Positions 8,327 through 16,968 are shown, numbered from the stretch's first letter. The stretch: DNA of 64,000 nt from Burkholderia territorii (GCF_902833055.1 NZ_CADFEJ010000026.1:1-64000); one strand, 5' to 3'. Numbers and translations are program-made. The notes: generated by a model from the letters alone, not told the origin.

Positions 8327-9469
8327 TCATGCCGCAGGCGCGCCGATCAGATTCGCGAGCAGCGCATCGTATTCGGCGACGAGCGACGCGTTCGCCGACG
8401 TATAACGGCGGAGGATTTCGCGCTGGCGCCGCGTGTAGCCTTCCCAGTCGTCGTCATGCGTGTGCAGCGCGTGAAGCAGCGCATCCGCGCCCTTCTGCAC
8501 GTCATTGTCCGGGTAGTAGTAGCCGAGGTCGGGCGCGAGGCTCGCGTTGTGCACGAGCGGATAGCCCTGCCAGCACACGTCGAAATAGAAATAGTTGAGC
8601 GGGTTCGACCATTGATGCGACACCACGATGTCGGTCAGGTCGGCGAGAAACAGCGGCGTGTCGAAACGGCCGACGAAGCTCGCCTTGCCGGCGCGCACGA
8701 TGTCCAGGTAGTTCATCAGCATCACGAACTCGGGGCTGTCGTGCGCGAGACGGTCGGCGTTCGTCACGTGCGTGAAGCAGATCGCATCGGGGTCGCGGCG
8801 ATACGCCTCGTCGATGATCAACATCGGGTACACGCAGAACTTCACGACGTTGTGGTTCGGCTCCATCACCGTGAGCCGCTTGCCCGGCTCGCTGCGCGGG
8901 CGGTACTCGCCATGCTCGGGCAGCGATGCCGCACGCTCGCTCAGGAACATCGGATCCCACACGAACGGCACGACGCGCCCCGGGCAGCGGCGCAGCGACT
9001 GCAGGAACGGCAGCGACGACGGCGCGATCTGCGGAATCGCCCACACCTCGTCGTAGCCGCGGTTGATGAACAGCGAATCCCACAACCGGCGGCCGAACAG
9101 CATCGATTCCATCGCGTTGATGTACTCGACGCCGCAGCAGTAGCTGACGATCTTCGCGCCGCGTGCCTTCAGGTAGGCCGTCTGCGCGGCGTCGATCTGG
9201 CCGCCGAGTTCGATCACCACGTCGAGCGCATCCTTCATGTCCGCGAACGCGCGCGTGTCGTACACGGCGCGATCCCACGGCAGCGCATCGGTCAGCGGCA
9301 CGTCGGTCGTGTTGACCAGCGTCACGCGGTAGCCGTGCGGCGATGCCATCAGCAGCTTCGCGAGAAACAGCGCGTTCTGCTTGATGCCGTTGATCCAAAG
9401 GCTTTCGTCGGGGGTGCGCAGTCCGATCGTGATACCGATGCGCAGGCCGTTCAGGACAGGAGACGTCAT
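8327..9469 (-). CDS. DUF2827 family protein, copy 4 (diverged)
   Basis: 380 residues from ATG 9469. This start places the family's first conserved strand (GLRIGITIG) near the N-terminus, as in the siblings; the Shine-Dalgarno sequence is weak. Family blocks are retained: LWINGIKQN, VVIELGGQ, VVPFVWDPMF, EPNHNVVKFCVYPML, YPLVHNASL and GYYYPDND. The C-terminal signature reads VVSHQWSNPLNYFYFD where the other copies have HxWEN, so the usually conserved Glu is Ser. The middle motif is YCCGVEYIN. It is transcribed opposite to the other three copies and stands alone. It may have a different substrate or a non-catalytic role. Confidence 0.8.
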   Translation of the reverse strand: MTSPVLNGLRIGITIGLRTPDESLWINGIKQNALFLAKLLMASPHGYRVTLVNTTDVPLTDALPWDRAVYDTRAFADMKDALDVVIELGGQIDAAQTAYLKARGAKIVSYCCGVEYINAMESMLFGRRLWDSLFINRGYDEVWAIPQIAPSSLPFLQSLRRCPGRVVPFVWDPMFLSERAASLPEHGEYRPRSEPGKRLTVMEPNHNVVKFCVYPMLIIDEAYRRDPDAICFTHVTNADRLAHDSPEFVMLMNYLDIVRAGKASFVGRFDTPLFLADLTDIVVSHQWSNPLNYFYFDVCWQGYPLVHNASLAPDLGYYYPDNDVQKGADALLHALHTHDDDWEGYTRRQREILRRYTSANASLVAEYDALLANLIGAPAA

Positions 9470-9659
9470 CGTCGGCGGATTGGGAGATTGAATGGACGCA
9501 GTGTAGCGCGCGGCACGCGGCCGCGCGAGCAATCCGCCAGTCTAGCGGAGCGCCGGCCGCCGGACTGTCATGCATGGTCATACACGGTGCCAACGGCCCC
9601 GGTTGGCGGCGGGCTGGGCCACGGGGCGCCATGCGCGCCGCCGGCGCCAGATACGACAA

Positions 9660-9693
9660 GGCCGGCGTCGCACCGCGAGGCGCCACGCCGGCC
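9660..9693 (-). terminator. Hairpin after the liu operon
   Basis: A perfect 9-bp stem, GGCCGGCGT (9660-9668) with ACGCCGGCC (9685-9693), lies about 20 bases past the liuD stop codon. On the - strand it is followed by TTGTCGT, only a weak T-run. Confidence 0.5.
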
Positions 9694-9713
9694 CATGCGC
9701 GATGCGCGCCCGG

Positions 9714-11714
9714 TCAGCCTTCCGCCATCATCAGCAACTGAGCGCCATCCGCGACCTGGTCGCCGACGCCGTACAGCACTTCCGCGACGACGCCCGGGGC
9801 CGGCGCGCCGATCGTGTGCTCCATCTTCATCGCTTCCATCACGATCAGCGGCGTGCCGGCCTCGACCTTCTGGCCCGGCTCGACCAGCACCGCGATCACC
9901 TTGCCCGGCATCGGCGCGGTCAGGCGGCCGCCGCCATGCTCGGCATCGCCCGCGTGCGCGAGCACGTTGCGCCATTCGAAGGTCTCGGCAACGCCTTGCG
10001 TGAATACGTGGAACGTGTCGCCGTCCGCATACACGCGGCCGCTGCTGCGCACGCCGTCGAGCGTCACGTCGAAGTCGAGCGGCGTCGCGCCGCGTGACCA
10101 TGCGAACGGCTGCGCGGGCCCGTCGCCGGTGGCGATGCGCGCGGTGCTGCCGTCGTTCTCGTAGGTGACCGTCACGTCCGCTTCGCGTTCGGGCGCATGC
10201 CATTCGAGCGTGCGGCGATAGCTGCCGTTGAGCCGCCAGTCCGGCAGCGCGCGCCACGGCGACGCGCGTTCCGTCGCGGCCGCGTCGCGTTCGCCCGCGA
10301 GCAGCGCCGCGCAGGCCAGCGCGAGCGTCGCGCGCGGCGTCTGTTGCGGCGCGAACAGCGCATCGTGATTACGCTCGATCAGGCCGGTGTCGAGATCGGC
10401 GATCGCGAACGGCGCGCAGGCGACAATCCGCTGCAGGAACGCGGCGTTCGTGTGCAGGCCGACCACCTCGCACGCGCGCAGCGCACGCAGCATCCGTCCG
10501 AGCGCCTCCGCGCGGTCGGCGCCGTGCACGATCAGCTTCGCGATCATCGGATCGTAGAACGGCGTGATCGCATCGCCTTCGCGCACGCCACTGTCGACGC
10601 GCACCGGCGCGCCGATCGCGAACTCGACGCCTTCCGGCAGCCGCAGGTGCTTCAGCGTGCCGGTGGACGGCAGGAAGCCGCGCGCCGGATTCTCCGCATA
10701 CAGGCGCGCCTCGATCGCGTGCCCCTGCACGCGCAGTTCTTCCTGCTTCAGCGGCAGCGGCTCGCCCGCGGCGACGCGCAGTTGCCATTCGACGAGATCG
10801 AGCCCGGTGACCATCTCGGTGACCGGATGCTCGACCTGCAGGCGCGTGTTCATTTCCATGAAGTAGAACGCCTCGCCCGTCATGATGAACTCGACGGTGC
10901 CCGCGCCGACGTAGTTCACGGCGCGCGCGGCCGCGACGGCCGCTTCGCCCATCGCCTGGCGCACGTCTTCGTGCAACCCCGGCGCCGGCGCTTCCTCGAG
11001 CACCTTCTGGTGACGGCGCTGCACCGAGCAGTCGCGGTCGAACAGGTAGACGGTGTTGCCGTGCGTGTCGCCGAACACCTGCACTTCGACGTGGCGCGGG
11101 CGCGTCAGGTATTTCTCGATCAGCACGCGATCGTTGCCGAAGCTGCTGGCGGCCTCGCGCTGGCACGATGCGAGCGCGGCCGGGAAGTCCTCGGAGCGCT
11201 CGACCACGCGCATGCCCTTGCCGCCGCCGCCCGCGCTCGCCTTCAGCAGCACCGGGTAACCGATCGCGTCGGCTTCGCGATGCAGGCGGGCCGGGTCCTG
11301 GTCGTCGCCGTGATAGCCCGGCACGAGCGGCACCGCGGCTGCGTGCATCAACGCCTTCGCGGCGGCCTTCGAGCCCATCGCCGCGATCGCGTCGACCGGC
11401 GGCCCGATGAACGCGATGCCGGCCGCTTCGCACGCATGCGCGAAATCTTCGTTCTCCGACAGAAAGCCGTAGCCCGGGTGGATGGCCTGCGCGCCGGTCG
11501 CGCGCGCGGCCTCGATGATGCGCTCGATGCGCAGATAGCTGTCGGCCGCCGCCGAGCCGCCGATGTGCACGGCCTCGTCGCATGCGGCGACGTGCTTCGC
11601 GTTCGCGTCCGCGTCGGAATAGACGGCGACGCTGGCGATCCCGAGACGTTTGCACGTCGCGGCGACGCGGCAGGCGATTTCGCCGCGATTGGCGATCAGA
11701 ATCTTGTCGAACAT
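9714..11714 (-). CDS. liuD: Methylcrotonyl-CoA carboxylase, biotin-containing alpha subunit
   Basis: 666 residues, the normal size for MCC alpha. The N-terminal biotin carboxylase domain starts FDKILIANRGEIACRV, has the ATP-grasp Gly loop SAGGGGKGM (about 160-170) and ends near residue 450. A linker follows, then a C-terminal biotinyl domain with EAMKMEH, where Lys630 is biotinylated. With LiuB it carboxylates 3-methylcrotonyl-CoA to 3-methylglutaconyl-CoA in leucine degradation. It is the last gene of the ivd-liuB-liuC-liuD run, 36 bases after liuC. Acyl-CoA specificity (methylcrotonyl against propionyl or geranyl) is assigned from the operon, not from residues. Confidence 0.92.
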   Translation of the reverse strand: MFDKILIANRGEIACRVAATCKRLGIASVAVYSDADANAKHVAACDEAVHIGGSAAADSYLRIERIIEAARATGAQAIHPGYGFLSENEDFAHACEAAGIAFIGPPVDAIAAMGSKAAAKALMHAAAVPLVPGYHGDDQDPARLHREADAIGYPVLLKASAGGGGKGMRVVERSEDFPAALASCQREAASSFGNDRVLIEKYLTRPRHVEVQVFGDTHGNTVYLFDRDCSVQRRHQKVLEEAPAPGLHEDVRQAMGEAAVAAARAVNYVGAGTVEFIMTGEAFYFMEMNTRLQVEHPVTEMVTGLDLVEWQLRVAAGEPLPLKQEELRVQGHAIEARLYAENPARGFLPSTGTLKHLRLPEGVEFAIGAPVRVDSGVREGDAITPFYDPMIAKLIVHGADRAEALGRMLRALRACEVVGLHTNAAFLQRIVACAPFAIADLDTGLIERNHDALFAPQQTPRATLALACAALLAGERDAAATERASPWRALPDWRLNGSYRRTLEWHAPEREADVTVTYENDGSTARIATGDGPAQPFAWSRGATPLDFDVTLDGVRSSGRVYADGDTFHVFTQGVAETFEWRNVLAHAGDAEHGGGRLTAPMPGKVIAVLVEPGQKVEAGTPLIVMEAMKMEHTIGAPAPGVVAEVLYGVGDQVADGAQLLMMAEG

Positions 11715-11750
11715 GGCTTCGGTGTCGTCCGGAAAGTTAGGGGCACGCCG

Positions 11751-12536
11751 TCATTCGCGCCACGCAGGCGTGCGTTTCTCGAGGAAGGACGCGATCCCTT
11801 CGCGCGCTTCCGCGCCGGCGCGGGTCCGCGCGATCCAGTCGGCGGTCTGCTCGATCAGCGTCGCGTCGAGCGGCCGGCCAGCCACGTCGGCGACGAGCCG
11901 CTTGCATGCGCGCACCGCGTCGGGGCCGTTCGCGACGAGCGTCGCGGCCAGCTTCGCGACCGTTTCGTCGAGCGCGTCGGCCGGCACGGCATCGTGAATG
12001 AAGCCGAGCGATGCGGCGCGCGCGCTGTCGAACACTTCCGCCGTCGTGAAGTAACGGCGTGCCGCGCGCTCGCCCATCGCGCGCACGACGTACGGCGCGA
12101 TCGTTGCCGGAATCAGCCCGAGCCGTGCTTCCGACAGGCAGAACTTCGCGCCGTCGGCTGCAATCGCGATGTCGGCCGCCGCGACGAGGCCCACGCCGCC
12201 CGCATACGCATCGCCGTGCACGCGCGCGATCACCGGCTTGCCGCAGCGATGGATCGCCTCGAGCATCCGTGCGAGCTTGCGTGCGTCGGCGCGGTTCTCG
12301 TCGTCCGAGTAACCGGCCATCTTCTTCATCCAGTTCAGGTCCGCGCCCGCACAGAACGCGGCACCTTCCGCCGCGAGCACGACCGCGCGCACGCCGGCGT
12401 GCGCATCGAGCCACTCGAACGCGGTGGTCAGCTCGGCGATCGTCGTCTCGTTGAACGCGTTGCGCACGTCGGGCCGCGCAAGCGTGACGGTCGCGACGCG
12501 GCCGGCCTCGCTTACCTTGATCGTTTCGTATCGCAT
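11751..12536 (-). CDS. liuC: Methylglutaconyl-CoA hydratase (crotonase family)
   Basis: 261 residues, a single enoyl-CoA hydratase/isomerase domain. Visible are the oxyanion-hole stretch AAFCAGADLNWM and the second crotonase motif HGDAYAGGVGLVAAADI with SEARLGLIPA. It hydrates 3-methylglutaconyl-CoA to HMG-CoA, the step after the carboxylase. The gene lies between liuB (19 bases) and liuD (36 bases), which gives the specific function; an ordinary enoyl-CoA hydratase would look similar. Confidence 0.88.
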   Translation of the reverse strand: MRYETIKVSEAGRVATVTLARPDVRNAFNETTIAELTTAFEWLDAHAGVRAVVLAAEGAAFCAGADLNWMKKMAGYSDDENRADARKLARMLEAIHRCGKPVIARVHGDAYAGGVGLVAAADIAIAADGAKFCLSEARLGLIPATIAPYVVRAMGERAARRYFTTAEVFDSARAASLGFIHDAVPADALDETVAKLAATLVANGPDAVRACKRLVADVAGRPLDATLIEQTADWIARTRAGAEAREGIASFLEKRTPAWRE

Positions 12537-12555
12537 CGGTCAGTCCTCCCGGCCG

Positions 12556-14163
12556 TTACATGCGGAACACGCCGAAGCGCGTATCGTCGATCGGTGCGTT
12601 CATTGACGCGGCGAGGCCGAGGCCCAGCACGTCGCGCGTCTGCGCGGGATCGATCACGCCGTCGTCCCACAGCCGCGCGCTCGCGTAATACGGATGCCCC
12701 TGGCGCTCGTACTGGTCGCGGATCGGCTGCTTGAACGCATCCTCTTCCTCGGCCGACCACGTGCCGCCCTTCGCCTCGATGCCGTCGCGGCGCACGGTCG
12801 CGAGCACCGAGGCAGCCTGCTCGCCGCCCATCACCGAGATCCGCGCGTTCGGCCACATCCACAGGAAACGCGGGCCGAATGCGCGGCCGCACATCCCGTA
12901 GTTGCCCGCGCCGAACGAGCCGCCGATGATCACCGTGAACTTCGGCACTTTCGCGTTCGACACGGCCGTCACCATCTTCGCGCCATGGCGCGCGATGCCC
13001 TCGTTCTCGTACTTGCGGCCGACCATGAAGCCCGTAATGTTCTGCAGGAACACGAGCGGAATCTTGCGCTGGCAGCACAGCTCGATGAAATGCGCGCCCT
13101 TCACGGCCGACTCGGAGAACAGGATGCCGTTGTTCGCGACGATCCCGACCGGATGGCCCCAGATGTGCGCGAAGCCCGTGACGAGCGTCGTGCCGAAGCG
13201 TGCCTTGAATTCGTCGAACTCCGAATCGTCGACGATGCGCGCGATCACCTCGCGCACGTCGAACGGCTTGCGCGTGTCGACCGGAATCACGCCGTACAGG
13301 CTCTTCGCGTCATAGCGCGGCGGCTTCGGCTCGCGCAGCGCGAGCGGCGGTGCGATCTTCGGCGCGAGATGCCCGACGATGCCGCGCGCGATCGACAGCG
13401 CATGCGCGTCGTTCTGCGCGAGATGGTCGGCCACGCCCGACAGGCGCGTATGCACGTCGCCGCCGCCGAGATCCTCCGCGCTTACTTCCTCACCGGTCGC
13501 GGCCTTCACGAGCGGCGGGCCGCCGAGGAAAATCGTGCCCTGGTTCTTCACGATGATCGACTCGTCGCTCATCGCCGGCACATACGCGCCGCCCGCCGTG
13601 CACGAACCCATCACGACCGCGATCTGCGCGATTCCCGCGGCGGACATCGTCGCCTGGTTGAAGAAGATGCGGCCGAAGTGGTCGCGATCGGGGAACACGT
13701 CGTCCTGGTTCGGCAGGTTCGCGCCACCCGAATCGACGAGGTACACGCACGGCAGCCGGTTTTCCGCGGCGATTTCCTGTGCACGCACGTGCTTCTTGAC
13801 GGTCATCGGGTAGTAGGTGCCGCCCTTCACCGTCGCGTCGTTGCACACGATCATGCACTCGCGGCCCGCGATCCGGCCGATTCCGGTGATGACGCCCGCA
13901 CCCGGTGCGTCGTCGTTGTACATGCCGTTCGCCGCGAGCTGCGACAGCTCGAGGAACGGCGCACCCGGATCGAGCAGTTGCGCGATCCGGTCGCGCGGCA
14001 GCAGCTTGCCGCGCGACAGGTGCTTGTCGCGCGCGGCCTGGCCGCCGCCTTGCGCAAGCTGTTCGATCTTCGCGCGCAGGTCGGCGACGACCGCCTCCAG
14101 CGCGGCGGCGTTCGCGCGGAAGTCTTCCGAACGCGGGTTCAGTCTGGATTCGATGATCGGCAT
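12556..14163 (-). CDS. liuB: Methylcrotonyl-CoA carboxylase, carboxyltransferase beta subunit
   Basis: 535 residues, typical for MCC beta. It holds paired carboxyltransferase domains: an N-terminal lobe with GAPFLELSQLA and ARECMIVCNDATVKGGTYYP, and a C-terminal lobe with QNITGFMVGRKYENEGIA and GSFGAGNYGMCGRAF. It transfers carboxyl from carboxybiotin on LiuD to methylcrotonyl-CoA. Encoded 31 bases after ivd and just before liuC. Confidence 0.93.
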   Translation of the reverse strand: MPIIESRLNPRSEDFRANAAALEAVVADLRAKIEQLAQGGGQAARDKHLSRGKLLPRDRIAQLLDPGAPFLELSQLAANGMYNDDAPGAGVITGIGRIAGRECMIVCNDATVKGGTYYPMTVKKHVRAQEIAAENRLPCVYLVDSGGANLPNQDDVFPDRDHFGRIFFNQATMSAAGIAQIAVVMGSCTAGGAYVPAMSDESIIVKNQGTIFLGGPPLVKAATGEEVSAEDLGGGDVHTRLSGVADHLAQNDAHALSIARGIVGHLAPKIAPPLALREPKPPRYDAKSLYGVIPVDTRKPFDVREVIARIVDDSEFDEFKARFGTTLVTGFAHIWGHPVGIVANNGILFSESAVKGAHFIELCCQRKIPLVFLQNITGFMVGRKYENEGIARHGAKMVTAVSNAKVPKFTVIIGGSFGAGNYGMCGRAFGPRFLWMWPNARISVMGGEQAASVLATVRRDGIEAKGGTWSAEEEDAFKQPIRDQYERQGHPYYASARLWDDGVIDPAQTRDVLGLGLAASMNAPIDDTRFGVFRM

Positions 14164-14194
14164 CGACGGGGCTCCGTTCGCGTGACGTGGGGCG

Positions 14195-15376
14195 TTACAT
14201 CGTTTCCGCGAACAGCTCGCGGCCGATCAGCATGCGGCGGATCTCGCTCGTGCCGGCGCCGATCTCGTACAGCTTCGCATCGCGCCACAGACGGCCGACC
14301 GGATACTCGTTGATGTAGCCGTTGCCGCCGAGGATCTGGATCGCCTCGCCGGCCATCCACGTAGCCTTCTCGGCCGTGTAGAGGATCACGCCCGCGCAGT
14401 CCTTGCGCACCTGGCGGATGTGGTCGCTGCCCGCCGAGTCGAGGTGGCGGCCGACCGCGTACAGGTACGCGCGGCATGCCTGGAACGTGGTGTACATGTC
14501 GGCGACCTTGCCCTGGATCAGCTGGAACTCGCCGATCGACTGGCCGAACTGCTTGCGGTCGTGGATATACGGCACGACCGCGTCGAGACACGCGGCCATG
14601 ATGCCCGTCGGGCCGCCCGACAGCACCGCGCGCTCGTAGTCGAGACCGCTCATCAGCACCTTCACGCCGCCGTTGAGCTGGCCGAGGATGTTCTCCTCCG
14701 GCACCTCGACGTCCTGGAACACGAGCTCGCCCGTGTGCGACCCGCGCATGCCGAGCTTGTCCAACTTCTGCGCGACCGAGAAGCCCTTCATCCCCTTCTC
14801 GACGATGAATGCGGTGATGCCGCGCGGGCCGGCGTCAATGTCCGTCTTCGCGTAGACGACGAGCGTGTCGCAGTCCGGGCCGTTGGTGATCCACATCTTC
14901 GTGCCGTTGAGCACGTAGCGGTCGCCGCGCTTGTCCGCGCGCAGCTTCATGCTGACGACGTCGGAGCCGGCATTCGGCTCGCTCATCGCGAGCGCGCCGA
15001 TGTGTTCGCCCGACACGAGCTTCGGCAGGTATTTCCGCTTCTGCGCGTCGGTGCCGTTGCGATGGATCTGGTTCACGCACAGGTTCGAGTGCGCGCCGTA
15101 CGACAGGCCGATCGACGCGGACGCGCGCGAGATCTCCTCCATCGCGACCATGTGCGCGGTGTAGCCCATGTTCGCGCCGCCGTATTCCTCGGACACGGTC
15201 ATGCCGAGCACGCCGAGATCGCCGAACTTCTTCCACAGGTCCATCGGAAACTGGTCGGTGCGGTCGACCTCCGCCGCGCGCGGCGTGATTTCCTTGGCCG
15301 CGAACGTCGCGACGGCGTCGCGCAGCATCTCGATGTCTTCACCGAGCATGAATTGCACACCGGGCAGATTGATCAT
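14195..15376 (-). CDS. liuA: Isovaleryl-CoA dehydrogenase
   Basis: 393 residues. ATG 15376 is chosen over 15442 because GGAGGAG precedes it closely and the protein then starts like the family (MINLPGVQFMLGEDIEMLRD). All acyl-CoA dehydrogenase parts are visible: an N-terminal helical domain, GLSYGAHSNLCVNQI, the FAD loop MSEPNAGSDVVSM, MWITNGPDCD, and a C-terminal helical domain. Glu in GLDYERAVLSGGP sits at the position of the catalytic base specific to isovaleryl-CoA dehydrogenases. It oxidises isovaleryl-CoA to 3-methylcrotonyl-CoA. First gene of the liu operon, divergent from a TetR gene, with an operator-like palindrome 43 bases upstream. Also called ivd. Confidence 0.93.
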   Translation of the reverse strand: MINLPGVQFMLGEDIEMLRDAVATFAAKEITPRAAEVDRTDQFPMDLWKKFGDLGVLGMTVSEEYGGANMGYTAHMVAMEEISRASASIGLSYGAHSNLCVNQIHRNGTDAQKRKYLPKLVSGEHIGALAMSEPNAGSDVVSMKLRADKRGDRYVLNGTKMWITNGPDCDTLVVYAKTDIDAGPRGITAFIVEKGMKGFSVAQKLDKLGMRGSHTGELVFQDVEVPEENILGQLNGGVKVLMSGLDYERAVLSGGPTGIMAACLDAVVPYIHDRKQFGQSIGEFQLIQGKVADMYTTFQACRAYLYAVGRHLDSAGSDHIRQVRKDCAGVILYTAEKATWMAGEAIQILGGNGYINEYPVGRLWRDAKLYEIGAGTSEIRRMLIGRELFAETM

Positions 15377-15418
15377 GTCTCCTCCGTCTCCAGAAAGTAG
15401 GTCGCACGCGCCGATTTC

Positions 15419-15431
15419 TGAGTTTCGCTCA
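15419..15431. promoter_or_regulatory. Operator-like site near liuA
   Basis: TGAGTTTCGCTCA has TGAG/CTCA ends and the same 13-base length as the perfect palindrome beside the tetR gene. It lies 43 bases upstream of the liuA start codon, suited to repression of the operon. Confidence 0.55.
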
Positions 15432-15520
15432 AATCGGATCAATGCGTCGATTCATTAAGCCAATACAGCGGAAATTTTGCACAGTTTCGCGCCTCGTCCG
15501 GCTTGCCGTCAATAGTTTTT

Positions 15521-15533
15521 TGAGTGACACTCA
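15521..15533. promoter_or_regulatory. TetR-type operator in front of the liu regulator
   Basis: TGAGTGACACTCA is a perfect 6-1-6 palindrome ending 14 bases before the likely ATG of the divergent TetR gene. It would allow autoregulation. Confidence 0.65.
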
Positions 15534-15547
15534 GATATCATTGCACG

Positions 15548-16294
15548 ATGACAGCCGCTACCGCCGACACCATGACCGCCATCGCCAAAGCCGACCGCCC
15601 CGAGCCGTCGCGCGCACCCGCCGGGCGCAAGTCCCAGCAGCGCGTGCAGGACATCCTGCGCGCCGGTCGTGAAGTGTTCGCCGAAAAGGGTTACGAGCAT
15701 GCGACGGCCGCCGAGATCGCGCAGCGCGTCGGCGTGTCGGAGGCGACGGTGTTCAGCTACTTCCGCGGCAAGCGCGAGCTGTGCGCGCGCGTGATCGCCG
15801 ACTGGTATGACGAAATCATCGCCGCGTTCGAACTGGGGATGCCGCAGGAAGCATCGGTGCAGCAGCAGTTCGCGTTCATCGTGCGAACGCACCTGCGGCT
15901 GATGCTGGTGAACGGCACGGGGCTCTGCGCGCTGGTGCTCTCGGAGGGGCGCGCGAAACAGCATGCGCTGAGCGACGAGCTCACCGCGCTGCAGCGCCGC
16001 TACACGGCGCCGCTGATGGACGTGCTCGCACGCGGCCAGGCGGCCGGGCAGGTGCGCGGCGACATGCCGCTGAGCCTGCTGCGCTCGATGGTGTTCGGGC
16101 CGATCGAGCACGTGCTGTGGGATGCGATCCTCGGGCACCGCAAGCTCGATACGGAAACGACGGCCACGCAGCTCATCGACATGCTGTGGGCCGCCGTGCA
16201 GCCGCCCGCGCCGGAGCAAGCGGCGCTGGTGCGCTTCAGGAACGAAGTCGCGGAAGCGGTGCGGCGGCTGGACGGAGAAGCGTCACGCCCGTGA
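15548..16294 (+). CDS. liuQ: TetR-family regulator of the liu operon (LiuQ-like)
   Basis: 248 residues from ATG 15548; a GTG at 15524 would lie inside the operator palindrome and is less likely. A poorly ordered, Ala/Pro-rich stretch precedes the TetR DNA-binding domain (about residues 30-75): ILRAGREVFAEKGYEHATAAEIAQRVGVSEATVFSYF. The remainder is an all-helical ligand-binding domain. Divergent from liuA, with two matching palindromes between them, it most likely represses liu genes and responds to a branched-chain acyl-CoA. From memory, beta-proteobacteria use a TetR-type LiuQ where others use MerR-type LiuR; I assign the name on that basis. Confidence 0.75.
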   Translation: MTAATADTMTAIAKADRPEPSRAPAGRKSQQRVQDILRAGREVFAEKGYEHATAAEIAQRVGVSEATVFSYFRGKRELCARVIADWYDEIIAAFELGMPQEASVQQQFAFIVRTHLRLMLVNGTGLCALVLSEGRAKQHALSDELTALQRRYTAPLMDVLARGQAAGQVRGDMPLSLLRSMVFGPIEHVLWDAILGHRKLDTETTATQLIDMLWAAVQPPAPEQAALVRFRNEVAEAVRRLDGEASRP

Positions 16295-16361
16295 CGCCGC
16301 CGGGCCGCATCGCGCACCGTCGCGTTGCCGCTTCAGCGCCCCGTCGCCGGGTATCGAATCG

Positions 16362-16850
16362 CTACGATTCCTCGCCGACCCGCAGCGGCGCACGGCTTTG
16401 CTCGTTGTTCAGGTGAACGAACTTGCGTAACAGGCGCATCAGTTCGCGCGAATCATCTTCCCCCATGCCGTCGAACAAACCGTCGCGCAGCTCCGTCACC
16501 GACGGCATCAGGCGCGCGAGCAGCTCGACGCCCGTCGGCGTCAGCAACAGGCGCCGCTGACGCCGCGGCAACACTTCGCGGACGATCAATCCCTTCGCTT
16601 CGAGCCGGACCGCGAGGTCGGCGGTCGTCGACGTGTCGAGCGCCACCCGTTGCGCGAGCGTCACCTGATCGAGCCCCGGACATTCGTAGAGCATCCGCAG
16701 GACCGCATACTGCACCGGCGTCACGTCCCGGCCCAGCTTCTCGTAGAACATCGCAACCGCGATCTGGTGCGCGCGCCGGATCAGGTGCCCCGGTTCGTCG
16801 TACAGGTCGAGCGGGAAAGCCGGTGCGTCGGCGGGATTCGTTTTTTCCAT
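16362..16850 (-). CDS. MarR-family regulator, probably of vanAB
   Basis: 162 residues from ATG 16850 (weak Shine-Dalgarno; longer ORF starts upstream have no support). The winged-helix MarR domain is clear: YAVLRMLYECPGLDQVTLAQRV, DTSTTADLAVRLEAKGLIVRE, then the wing RRLLLTPTGVELL. It is divergent from vanA, with a palindrome in between at 16952-16968, so it probably represses vanAB and responds to an aromatic acid. VanR proteins in several other bacteria are GntR-type, so a MarR in this place is noteworthy. Confidence 0.82.
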   Translation of the reverse strand: MEKTNPADAPAFPLDLYDEPGHLIRRAHQIAVAMFYEKLGRDVTPVQYAVLRMLYECPGLDQVTLAQRVALDTSTTADLAVRLEAKGLIVREVLPRRQRRLLLTPTGVELLARLMPSVTELRDGLFDGMGEDDSRELMRLLRKFVHLNNEQSRAPLRVGEES

Positions 16851-16951
16851 GAATGAGTCGATGACATAGGCGGCGCACGCCGTTGCGTTGCGCCGTTTCC
16901 CGGGAAAACCAGTATACCGCCCGCCTTGCCCTGGCCAATCTCGGTGAGTAC

Positions 16952-16968
16952 ACTGAATCTCATTCAGT
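16952..16968. promoter_or_regulatory. Palindromic operator between marR and vanA
   Basis: ACTGAAT-CTC-ATTCAGT is a perfect 7-3-7 inverted repeat, the usual size for MarR operators. It is flanked by GTAC on both sides and lies 58 bases before the vanA start codon. Confidence 0.65.

Noticed and set aside
2028..9469. Classical EX7E retaining-glycosyltransferase motif in DUF2827
   Set aside because: The conserved acidic pair around WEN...NYLYY(D/E) is spaced by eight residues, not seven, so I do not claim this motif; the GT-B idea rests on overall pattern only.
10197..12734. 845-residue + strand ORF
   Set aside because: Antisense to liuD and liuC, Arg/His/Asp-rich, no domain.
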